From: Actinomycetota bacterium
GTDB lineage: Bacteria > Actinomycetota > Thermoleophilia > Gaiellales > Gaiellaceae
DNA length: 9,935 nucleotides
Reading direction: 5' to 3'
Assembly: GCA_013698195.1 (NCBI GenBank)
Contig: JACCVK010000183.1
Coordinates: forward strand, 1 to 9,935
Below, in pieces: positions 4,489-9,935 of the stretch. The notes beneath the pieces were generated by a model. That model searched no databases and was not told the origin of the DNA. It was given only the letters and a program-made list of their open reading frames with translations. The translations under genes and the position numbers were made by a program. Position 1 is the stretch's first letter; every line of letters starts with the position of its first letter.

Positions 4489-5139
4489 CTACCGGCGCGC
4501 CGAGGAGGGAGGAAGCTCCACGCGTATCGAGGCCCCACGAGGCCAGCGCGCCTCCGAAGCGAAGCGGCCGTTCAGCGTCGCCGCCCTGTCCGCCAGCAGC
4601 TCGAGCACCGCGCTGCGGCGCTCGGGAGGCCCGTCGTCCGCGATCAACAGCTCTGCTCCCCCGCCTTCGAGCCCGCGCAGCCCAACATCGATGCGCGTGA
4701 GCGCGCCGCGCCGCACGGCCTGTTCGAGGGCGTCCCGAACGATCTGAAAGAGCCCCGTCTGCGCGTGCTCGCCGAGGCTGTCGCCGTGCTCGACGTCAAG
4801 GACGACCTCGACGCCACGACGGGAGGAAACGCGCCGTCCGAGCGCCTCGACCGCTGACGCGAACCCGAGCGCGCGGAGCGCGCGAGGCTCGAGATCCTCA
4901 CACAGGGCACGCAGGTCCTGCCCCGCCTCCCGTGTGAGCGCGAGTCCACGGGTCAAGAGCTCCAAGGCGTCCTGCCGGTCTCCGTCCCTAAGGGCCGCGA
5001 GCGCGGAATCGACGATCTGCGTGATCGCCGCCACATGCTGCACCGGGCCGTCGTGGATCAACTCGGCGAGGCGCCGGCGTTCTTCTTGCTCGGCCAGGAT
5101 CCGCTCGCCGACGAGTGCCCGCTCGGAGTCGGAGCTCAA
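4489..5139 (-). CDS. Sensor-less histidine kinase (HisKA_3/NarL-partner type) with degenerate ATPase domain
   Basis: The 216-aa soluble protein has no membrane or PAS/GAF sensor segment. Residues ~15-95 are the HisKA_3 dimerisation domain, with the phospho-acceptor box EERRRLAELIHDGPVQHV (His29), the NarX/DegS-type H-D-G-P-x-Q motif. The C-terminal ATP-binding half (~105-212) is shortened and altered. In the N-box region FQIVRDALEQAVRRG (131-145) the usual Asn is Gln140, and after ADDG (167-170) the glycine-rich lid G-x-G-L/M-R-x-R is not visible. It starts at TTG 5139, overlapping the regulator stop as TTGA, so translation is coupled. Such a protein might still bind nucleotide weakly, or act as phosphatase or phosphotransfer partner for the adjacent regulator. 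Family call is firm; loss of kinase activity is inference. Confidence 0.85.
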   Translation of the reverse strand: MSSDSERALVGERILAEQEERRRLAELIHDGPVQHVAAITQIVDSALAALRDGDRQDALELLTRGLALTREAGQDLRALCEDLEPRALRALGFASAVEALGRRVSSRRGVEVVLDVEHGDSLGEHAQTGLFQIVRDALEQAVRRGALTRIDVGLRGLEGGGAELLIADDGPPERRSAVLELLADRAATLNGRFASEARWPRGASIRVELPPSSARR

Positions 5140-5759
5140 TCGATCATCGCCTCGCGAAGGGCGATGGCAACCGCCTGCGTGCGCGTGTCGGCCTCGAGCT
5201 TCGCAAGGATGTGGCGGACGTGGCTCTTGACGGTCTCCTGGCTGATGAAGAGCTTCGCCGCGACGTCGACGTTCGACATGCCGTCTGCGAGCAGTTGCAG
5301 GATCTCGCGCTCTCGCGGCGTTAGGACGTCCAGCTGGCCGCGACTGGCGATGAACTCGGCCATGAGCGCCGGGTCGACGAACGTGTCTCCTGCGGCAACT
5401 TTCTCGATGGCGCGAATGAGCGTCTCGTGGGGGGTCTCCTTGAGGATGTAGCCGCGCGCGCCCGACTCGAGTCCGCGTTGCATGAGCGAGCGCTCGCCGT
5501 AGGCGGTGAAGATGAGGACGGCGGTGCCCGGCATCTTCTCGAGGATCTGCTCCGTCGCCTCGAGCCCGTCCATGTCCGGCATGCGGAGATCCATGATCAC
5601 CACGTCCGGGCGCCGGCGCTCGGTCAGCGTGACGGCGGACTTTCCGTCCGTCGCCTCGCCGATCACGCGAATGTGGGGGGAGCGGGAGAGCGCCAAACGG
5701 AGCCCCTCGCGGACGACCTCATGGTCGTCGGCGATCAGGCAGGTGATCTCATCGGCCAC
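5136..5759 (-). CDS. NarL/FixJ-family response regulator (receiver + LuxR-type HTH)
   Basis: The 207-aa protein is a complete response regulator. The receiver (residues ~5-122) has the acidic pair Asp11-Asp12, phospho-acceptor Asp57 in VIMDLRMPDMDG, Thr85 in LIFTAYG and Lys107 in GYILKETP. A short linker leads to a LuxR/GerE-type helix-turn-helix at ~143-205, beginning LTPREREILQLLADG and with the recognition helix around SQETVKSHVRHIL. It would bind DNA as a dimer when phosphorylated, presumably by the kinase encoded directly downstream with a 4-nt overlap. The GTG 5759 start is supported by the receiver beginning at once and by TAGACT ending 6 nt upstream. Its target genes are unknown. The 69-nt gap to the upstream radical SAM gene suggests its own promoter rather than read-through. 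Confidence 0.95.
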   Translation of the reverse strand: MADEITCLIADDHEVVREGLRLALSRSPHIRVIGEATDGKSAVTLTERRRPDVVIMDLRMPDMDGLEATEQILEKMPGTAVLIFTAYGERSLMQRGLESGARGYILKETPHETLIRAIEKVAAGDTFVDPALMAEFIASRGQLDVLTPREREILQLLADGMSNVDVAAKLFISQETVKSHVRHILAKLEADTRTQAVAIALREAMID

Positions 5760-5765
5760 GCGGCC

Positions 5766-5771
5766 AGTCTA
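5766..5771 (-). promoter_or_regulatory. Putative -10 hexamer (TAGACT) for the response regulator gene
   Basis: On the minus strand TAGACT ends 6 nt before GTG 5759, giving leaderless geometry with the same hexamer as the ferredoxin promoter. The remainder of the 69-nt gap holds pyrimidine- and purine-rich stretches and a CCGGCCGG palindrome, but no convincing terminator for the radical SAM gene. Confidence 0.5.
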
Positions 5772-5828
5772 CGAGGCGGTCCGGCCGGTTCCTCCCTCCC
5801 GGAAAGGGGGATATCTCGTCACGCCCAA

Positions 5829-6728
5829 CTAGACAACAAGGCTGAGCTGTGCAGGCTCGCGTTCACGTGCGCGCTCGGTCCGCCGGTAGCGCTCCGAAAG
5901 CTGCGTGGCCCGAGCCGCCACGCGCACCCGCTCGCGAATCGGGGCGGCGATCGCGGACGGGAGGTAAGCGCGTTCCGCGAACAGCTCCTCGTACCGGGTC
6001 ACGTGCTCGGGCCAGTCGCGCGCGAGCGCCGCCAGGAAGTGCTCGCGCACCGCGGGTCTCAGATGGACGGGCGCCGCCCAGACGCCTCGTGCTCCAGCGG
6101 CCTTTGCCGCGTGCACGACGGCGTCGAGCTGCTCCCGGCGGTCGGAGAGGCCGGGAAGGATGGGAGCGAGCCCGACCCCGACGTCCACTCCCGCCGAGGC
6201 GATGCGTCGCACCGCCTCGAGCCGGCTCGACGGCGGGGCGGTTCCCGGCTCCGTCGTCCTCCACACGCGCTCGTCGAGCGTCGGAATCGAGAAGGTGACG
6301 CTCACCTCGACTCGCTTCGAGGCCTCGAGCAGCACGTCGATGTCGCGGACGGCCAGTGGCCCCCGTGTGATGATCGAGAAGGGAGTCCAAGCCTTCTCGA
6401 GCTCGACGATGCATGCACGGGTGAGCCGAAACCGCCCTTCCGCGGGCTGGTACGGGTCGGTCGCGGTGCCGATCGCGACCTCGTCGCGCACCCAGGACCG
6501 CCGGGCGAGCTCGCGCGCAAGTACGTCGGCCACGTTCGTTTTCACTCGGATGGATCGCCCGTAGCGCTCGTCGGAAGGTCGGTCAGCCCGCCGCTCGAAG
6601 TTCGGCACGTAGCAGAACGTGCAGCGATGGACGCAGCCCATATAGGGGTTGAGCGACCAGCGGAAAGGCATGCCCCGGACCGGGTTGAGCGCCGATTTGC
6701 ACGGCTCCATCCGGTACTCGACGCGCAT
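5829..6728 (-). CDS. Radical SAM protein, Rv2578c / spore-photoproduct-lyase-like family
   Basis: The 299-aa protein starts at ATG 6728. The cluster motif is CVHRCTFCY (Cys32, Cys36, Cys39), a CX3CX2C radical SAM site preceded by SLNPYMGC, the arrangement of the Rv2578c-type proteins related to spore photoproduct lyase. GTATDPYQPAEG (about 87-98), FSIITRGPL, VSVTFSIPTLD and the motif GVGLAPILPGLSD follow in the order expected for the barrel. The last ~30 residues are basic and probably lie outside it. Function is unproven for this family; the resemblance to a DNA repair enzyme, and a LexA-like operator next to its -10 element, suggest a DNA damage link. A frame extension upstream to 7280 runs antisense through the MBL gene and is rejected in favour of ATG 6728, which lies 6 nt after TATACT. 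Confidence 0.9.
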   Translation of the reverse strand: MRVEYRMEPCKSALNPVRGMPFRWSLNPYMGCVHRCTFCYVPNFERRADRPSDERYGRSIRVKTNVADVLARELARRSWVRDEVAIGTATDPYQPAEGRFRLTRACIVELEKAWTPFSIITRGPLAVRDIDVLLEASKRVEVSVTFSIPTLDERVWRTTEPGTAPPSSRLEAVRRIASAGVDVGVGLAPILPGLSDRREQLDAVVHAAKAAGARGVWAAPVHLRPAVREHFLAALARDWPEHVTRYEELFAERAYLPSAIAAPIRERVRVAARATQLSERYRRTERAREREPAQLSLVV

Positions 6729-6734
6729 GTGGTC

Positions 6735-6740
6735 AGTATA
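6735..6740 (-). promoter_or_regulatory. -10 hexamer (TATACT) for the radical SAM gene
   Basis: On the minus strand TATACT matches TATAAT at 5 of 6 positions and ends 6 nt before ATG 6728, so the mRNA would be leaderless. It is the best -10 match in the window. The hexamer at -35 (TGGTCT with 17-bp spacing) is a poor match to TTGACA. Confidence 0.6.
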
Positions 6741-6753
6741 GAACGTATGTTCG
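6740..6753. promoter_or_regulatory. LexA-like (SOS) operator, GAAC-N4-GTTC
   Basis: GAACGTATGTTC (6741-6752) is a perfect GAAC-N4-GTTC inverted repeat. On the minus strand it reads CGAACATACGTTCT, fitting the Gram-positive LexA/DinR pattern CGAACRNRYGTTY through the spacer. It abuts the radical SAM -10 (TATACT), lying in the -35/-10 spacer, and covers the expected -35 position of the divergent MBL promoter. A repressor bound here could block both. LexA identity is inference from the motif; the palindrome is seen directly. Confidence 0.6.
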
Positions 6754-6769
6754 TATGAGACCAGCGCTG

Positions 6770-6775
6770 TAGCGT
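6770..6775 (+). promoter_or_regulatory. Putative -10 hexamer (TAGCGT) for the MBL-fold gene
   Basis: TAGCGT fits TANNNT and ends 7 nt before ATG 6783, giving leaderless geometry. It lies 29 bp from the opposing TATACT of the radical SAM promoter. Confidence 0.45.
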
Positions 6776-6782
6776 TGCCCGC

Positions 6783-7724
6783 ATGGCCGAGCCCGAGCTT
6801 CCCGGCGGAATCAGGCAGGTCACCCGTCCGCTGCCAACGCGGCCCGGGCACGTGCACGCGTACCTGCTGCCCGGTGAGGACGGGTGGACGATCGTCGACA
6901 CCGGCATCGGTCTCCCGGACGCGAAAGAGAGCTGGCGGGCCGAGCTCGAGCGGGCAGGAGGACAGGTGGCGCGCATCTTCGTGACGCACTTCCACCCTGA
7001 TCACGTCGGTGCGGCGGCGGATCTCCACGAGCTGACCGGCGCGCCCGTCTACCAGGGGACGCTCGACTACGCACAGTGCGAGCTTGTGTGGGGGAACCCG
7101 GCGTGGCCCGAGCGGCTCATCGACTGGTTTCGACTGCACGGGACCCCGGATGACGTGACCGAGGAGCTCGTGGGGCAGAGCTCCGTCTACCGTCCGTACA
7201 TCCGCTACCAGCCGGATCCGATCCTCGTGCGCGCGGGGGAGTGGCTCGATGGCTGGGAGCTGGTGGCGGCTGCGGGGCACGCCGACGGGCAGCTTTGCCT
7301 GCTGAAGGACGGCGTCCTTCTAGCGGCGGATCACGTGCTCGAGCGGATCTCTCCGACCGTGGGCCTCTGGCCCGCCAGCCGTCCGGATCCGCTCGGCGAC
7401 TATCTGGAGGCGCTCGACCGGACGGTCAAGATCGAACCGCGCATCGCGCTGCCCGGTCACGGCGAGCTCATCGCCGACCCGGCCGGTCGGGCGCGTGAGC
7501 TTCAAGAGCATCATCGGATCAGGCTCCAGGAAGCCGTGGCTGCATTCGGCCCGAAACCGTTGAGCGGCTACGAGCTTTCCCTCGTGCTCTGGGGCGACGT
7601 TCTGAAGCCTGCTGCGCGACGGTTTGCGGTCGCCGAGTCGCTCTCCCATGCGGAGCGGCTTGTACGGGTCGGCGCGGCCGTCCGTCACGAGGTCGACGGG
7701 GCTGTTTCCTATACTGCGGCCTGA
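6783..7724 (+). CDS. Metallo-beta-lactamase-fold hydrolase
   Basis: The 313-aa soluble protein carries a complete set of MBL metal ligands: THFHPDHVG (His69, His71, Asp73, His74), GHADGQLCL (His166), AADHVL (Asp183) and PGHGE (His226). The N-terminal half gives the beta sandwich (HVHAYLLPGEDGWTIVDTGIG). Residues ~95-150 form an insertion before the third ligand, and ~235-313 a helical C-terminal domain like that of LACTB2-type or hydroxyacylglutathione-hydrolase-like enzymes. The family includes thioesterases, nucleases and lactonases, and sequence alone does not fix the substrate. The canonical Rossmann-like RNase J/CPSF motifs are absent, which makes a nuclease less likely. It is divergent from the radical SAM gene across 54 bp and may share its regulation. 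Confidence 0.9.
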   Translation: MAEPELPGGIRQVTRPLPTRPGHVHAYLLPGEDGWTIVDTGIGLPDAKESWRAELERAGGQVARIFVTHFHPDHVGAAADLHELTGAPVYQGTLDYAQCELVWGNPAWPERLIDWFRLHGTPDDVTEELVGQSSVYRPYIRYQPDPILVRAGEWLDGWELVAAAGHADGQLCLLKDGVLLAADHVLERISPTVGLWPASRPDPLGDYLEALDRTVKIEPRIALPGHGELIADPAGRARELQEHHRIRLQEAVAAFGPKPLSGYELSLVLWGDVLKPAARRFAVAESLSHAERLVRVGAAVRHEVDGAVSYTAA

Positions 7725-7759
7725 TCGTGGACGACGACGAGCTGCCGCCTAGTACCGGC

Positions 7760-7779
7760 GCCCGCGCGGGCTTCTCTCT
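7760..7779 (+). terminator. Possible intrinsic terminator after the MBL gene
   Basis: GCCCGCGCGGGC (7760-7771) is a perfect 12-nt palindrome, able to form a 4-bp GC stem with a 4-nt loop, and is followed by the pyrimidine run TTCTCTCT. The stem is short and the T-tract interrupted, so termination would be weak. The 76-nt gap around it holds nothing else I can name. Confidence 0.4.
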
Positions 7780-7800
7780 AGTGGGGGCACTCCTGCCGAC

Positions 7801-9102
7801 TTGAGCACGTCCCTGCGCATCGTCGTCATCTTCCTACTCGTGTTCGCGAACGCGATCTTCGTCGCGGCCGAATACGCGCTCGTGACCGCCCGCCGGAGCC
7901 GGCTCGAGGAGCGGGCAGTGAAGGGCGGGCTCGGGGCTCGAACGGCGCTTCGCCTGATGGACGACCCGGTGCGGTTCATCAGCACCGTGCAGATCGGGAT
8001 CACGGTCTCCGCGATCCTCCTCGGCGCTATCGGCGAGCCGCTTCTCTCCGAGCTCATGGATCCACCGCTCTCGAACACCGTCGCGTTCCTGATCGCGTTC
8101 GCGATCCTGACGTACCTCTCCGTTGTCGTCGGCGAGCTCGTGCCGAAAGCGGTCGCGCTCCAGAAGGCGGAGCCGATCGCGGTCGCGCTCGCGGTTCCGC
8201 TCGACTGGATCGCGCGCTTCGCGCACCCGGTCGTCTGGGCGCTCCAGGTCTCAGCGAACGTCCTCCTCAAAGGTCTGCGGGTCAAGCCCGCCCCAACCGG
8301 GATGATCGCCTACACGCGCGAGGACATCCGGTACAGCGTCGCGGCTGCCGAGGACGTCGGCGAGCTGCACCAGGCCGAGGAAGAGATGCTCTACAAGGTC
8401 TTCGACTTCGCGTCGAAGGAGGTCTCGGCGGTCATGGTGCCGCGGCCCGAGGTGGTTGCGATCTCGGTGGACGTGACTCCCGAAGAGGCGCTGGCGACGA
8501 TCCTCGACTCGCCGTACACGCGCTACCCGGTCTTCCGGGAGTCGCTCGATCACATCGTCGGCGTCCTACACGTGCGCGACCTGTTCGCGGCCATGCACGA
8601 TCAAGGGATTGCCGCGGTCGAGCTGGAAGCGATCCTCAGGCCCGGATACGTCGTGCCGGAGACAAAGGATCTCGCCGCGCTCCTTGCGGACTTCAGGCGC
8701 AAGAAGCAGCACCAAGCGATCGTCGTCGACGAGTACGGGACGATGGCGGGGATCGTGACGCTCGAGGACATCCTCGAGGAGATCGTCGGCGAGATCGAGG
8801 ACGAGTTCGATCTGCCCGACGAGTCGGTCGAGCGCGTCGACGAGAAGAGGATCCGCATCGACGGCACGTTCACCATCGACGACTTCAACGAGCAGTTCGC
8901 CACGGAGCTCGAGCAGGACGACTACCACACGATGGCGGGTCTCGTCTTCGGCACGCTTGGGCGCCAGCCTGAGGTCGGGGACTCGGTCGCAGTCAACGGT
9001 CTTCGCCTCGAGGTGCTCGAGGTCGACGGCTCCCGCATCGGACGTATCGAGATCGAGTTCGACGCCGAAGAGCAGCCTGCCGGTGCGCCAGAGGCCGCCT
9101 AG
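7801..9102 (+). CDS. CNNM/CorC (HlyC/TlyC) family membrane protein with CBS domains
   Basis: The 433-aa protein shows the full CNNM layout. The DUF21 transmembrane domain (residues 1 to ~165) has hydrophobic segments at about 5-28, 61-83, 93-115 and 124-158 and the conserved VGELVPKAVALQ. A cytosolic CBS pair follows (~205-333) with MVPRPEVVAI and the nearly invariant VVDEYGTMAGIVTLEDILEEIVGEIEDE. The C-terminal transporter-associated CorC_HlyC domain spans ~345-421. Members act in Mg2+ (and possibly Co2+) homeostasis, probably efflux; haemolysin is an old label without support here. The TTG 7801 start is chosen because the first membrane helix begins within five residues and no in-frame upstream start exists close by; the only purine run, GGGGG, is 13 nt upstream, so the start is less certain than the gene. 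It is followed after 15 nt by the MFS gene. Confidence 0.93.
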   Translation: MSTSLRIVVIFLLVFANAIFVAAEYALVTARRSRLEERAVKGGLGARTALRLMDDPVRFISTVQIGITVSAILLGAIGEPLLSELMDPPLSNTVAFLIAFAILTYLSVVVGELVPKAVALQKAEPIAVALAVPLDWIARFAHPVVWALQVSANVLLKGLRVKPAPTGMIAYTREDIRYSVAAAEDVGELHQAEEEMLYKVFDFASKEVSAVMVPRPEVVAISVDVTPEEALATILDSPYTRYPVFRESLDHIVGVLHVRDLFAAMHDQGIAAVELEAILRPGYVVPETKDLAALLADFRRKKQHQAIVVDEYGTMAGIVTLEDILEEIVGEIEDEFDLPDESVERVDEKRIRIDGTFTIDDFNEQFATELEQDDYHTMAGLVFGTLGRQPEVGDSVAVNGLRLEVLEVDGSRIGRIEIEFDAEEQPAGAPEAA

Positions 9103-9117
9103 CTCCGTGCACCTGGC

Positions 9118-9935
9118 GTGAGCTCGGGCGCGCGCGCGGTCTTCAGCCACCGCGACTTCAGGCTCTACTGGATAGCGATATTCGCGGAGGGCTTCGGGCT
9201 CACGATGGCGCTCGTCGCCATCGGCTGGCAGGTCTACTCCGTTCGCGGGAACGCGCTCGACCTCGGCCTGGTGGGGCTGGCGGAGTTTCTCCCGCTCCTC
9301 CTGTTCGCGCTTCCCGCCGGGCAGCTCGCCGACCGCGTCTCGCGCCGGCGCCTGCTCGTCGTCATGGTCGTGCTGGACATCGTGATGCTCGGCGGGCTGC
9401 TCGTCGTCACCGTCTCGGGAGCGGACGAGGTCTGGCCCTTCTTCGCGCTCGCGTTCCTCTTCGGCACGAGCAGCGCCCTCGGTGCTCCGGCGGGCCGTGC
9501 GCTCACACCCTCGCTCGTGCCGGAGGAGTTGCTCGTCAGCGCGCTCGCGCAGCGCTCGATCGTGAACCAGATCTCGCTCGTGAGCGGGCCGGCGGTCGGC
9601 GGTCTCCTGTTCGCCGTGCGCGCTGAGCTCGTCTATGCGATCGCAATCGCTCTGGCGCTCGTCTCGCTGGTCTGCTTCCTCTCGTTGCGCACGGGACGGA
9701 TGCCCGCGGCGGAAGGCGTCGAAGGTCTGAACGAGGTGCTCGCAGGCGTTCGCCACATCCGGCGCACGAACGTCCTGCTCGGCGCGATCTCCCTCGATCT
9801 CTTCGCGGTGCTCCTCGGTGGCGCGGTTGCCCTGCTGCCGATCTTCGCGAAGGACGTGCTCGAGGTAGGCCCGACGGGGCTCGGCCTCTTGCGCGCGGCC
9901 CCCGCGCTCGGCGCGTTCATCGCCGCGCTCTGGCT
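9118..9935 (+). CDS. MFS transporter, N-terminal part (3' end beyond the window)
   Basis: The frame stays open from GTG 9118 to the right edge, giving 272 visible residues. The protein starts FSHRDFRLYWIAIFAEGFGL, the typical beginning of the MFS_3 / EntS-like group of exporters (F-R-x-x-W/Y-x-x-x-x-x-S-x-x-G). The MFS motif A loop between helices 2 and 3 is clear, GQLADRVSRRR (residues 68-78), and about seven to eight membrane segments follow, with the LAAPAGRALTPSLVP-like stretch at helix 4-5 (ALGAPAGRALTPSLVP) that marks this group. The substrate is unknown; relatives export siderophores or drugs. It begins 15 nt after the CNNM stop, so the two are probably cotranscribed. No good ribosome-binding site is visible. 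Confidence 0.88.
   Translation, partial: MSSGARAVFSHRDFRLYWIAIFAEGFGLTMALVAIGWQVYSVRGNALDLGLVGLAEFLPLLLFALPAGQLADRVSRRRLLVVMVVLDIVMLGGLLVVTVSGADEVWPFFALAFLFGTSSALGAPAGRALTPSLVPEELLVSALAQRSIVNQISLVSGPAVGGLLFAVRAELVYAIAIALALVSLVCFLSLRTGRMPAAEGVEGLNEVLAGVRHIRRTNVLLGAISLDLFAVLLGGAVALLPIFAKDVLEVGPTGLGLLRAAPALGAFIAALW

Noticed and set aside
4476..4538. Longer start (GTG 4538) for the 67-aa gene
   Set aside because: It would overlap the kinase by 50 nt and adds residues that look like out-of-frame kinase sequence. GTG 4475 has the promoter geometry seen at other genes. Not fully excluded.
5427..6758. A 443-codon open frame on the plus strand opposite the response regulator and radical SAM genes
   Set aside because: The minus strand encodes two proteins with intact catalytic motifs here. 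The plus frame is Arg/His/Asp-rich with no recognisable domain.
6729..7280. N-terminal extension of the radical SAM frame to 7280
   Set aside because: It is antisense to the MBL metal-binding region. ATG 6728 has a strong -10 six bases upstream and leaves the usual distance to the CX3CX2C motif.
8566..9756. A 396-codon open frame on the minus strand opposite the CNNM and MFS genes
   Set aside because: Glu/Arg/Asp-rich shadow. Both plus-strand genes have clear family motifs and membrane segments.
1..9935. CRISPR arrays, tRNA or rRNA genes, insertion sequences, prophage, toxin-antitoxin or defence genes
   Set aside because: Reading both strands showed no regularly spaced repeats, cloverleaf-like tRNA ends, transposase motifs or known defence domains. 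The gene content is housekeeping and regulatory.

Overview
The window looks like chromosomal DNA of a high-GC actinobacterium. The class Thermoleophilia (Gaiellales or Solirubrobacterales type) is my best guess, from gene content rather than any search. The supports are strong G/C third-position bias, many GTG and TTG starts, very tight gene packing, an Azotobacter/FdxA-type 7Fe ferredoxin, an Rv2578c-type radical SAM protein, and -10-like TANNNT hexamers sitting 6-7 nt before start codons (leaderless transcription). I see no tRNA, rRNA, CRISPR array, insertion sequence or phage gene.

Layout. 1-257 (+) is the 3' end of a glycerophosphodiester phosphodiesterase gene, overlapping by 4 nt an L,D-transpeptidase (254-1315). 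A 179-nt hairpin-rich spacer follows. It leads into a three-gene extracytoplasmic thiol-reduction / cytochrome c maturation operon: CcmG/TlpA-like thioredoxin (1495-2055), CcmH (2052-2510) and CcdA (2512-3234). The operon ends tail-to-tail against a DUF309 gene (3231-3554, -), sharing a CTAG. A divergent gene encodes a short receiver-like protein (3597-3908, +), followed by the 7Fe ferredoxin (3963-4265, +). The ferredoxin gene converges, with only 6 nt between, on a minus-strand cluster read from 5759 down to 4272: NarL-type response regulator, sensor-less histidine kinase with a degenerate ATPase domain, and a 67-aa protein of unknown function. Next come a radical SAM protein (5829-6728, -) and, divergent from it, a metallo-beta-lactamase-fold hydrolase (6783-7724, +). 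The window ends with a CNNM/CorC-type membrane protein with CBS domains (7801-9102, +) and the 5' part of an MFS transporter (9118 to the edge, +).

How the parts work together. CcdA would carry electrons across the membrane to the CcmG-like thioredoxin and CcmH, which keep apocytochrome c cysteines reduced for heme attachment; no CcmF, CcmE or ResB is in view. The regulator and kinase form a translationally coupled pair with no visible sensor domain. The radical SAM and MBL genes share a 54-bp divergent promoter region containing a GAAC-N4-GTTC palindrome, the core of the Gram-positive LexA (SOS) operator, right against the radical SAM -10 element.

The gene content is mostly ordinary. The strongest second-look signals are regulatory: the LexA-like box, eight genes with a -10-like hexamer 6-7 nt before the start codon, the overlapping alternative hairpins ahead of the ccm operon, and the kinase lacking its N-box asparagine. 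I found no convincing new multi-gene system.
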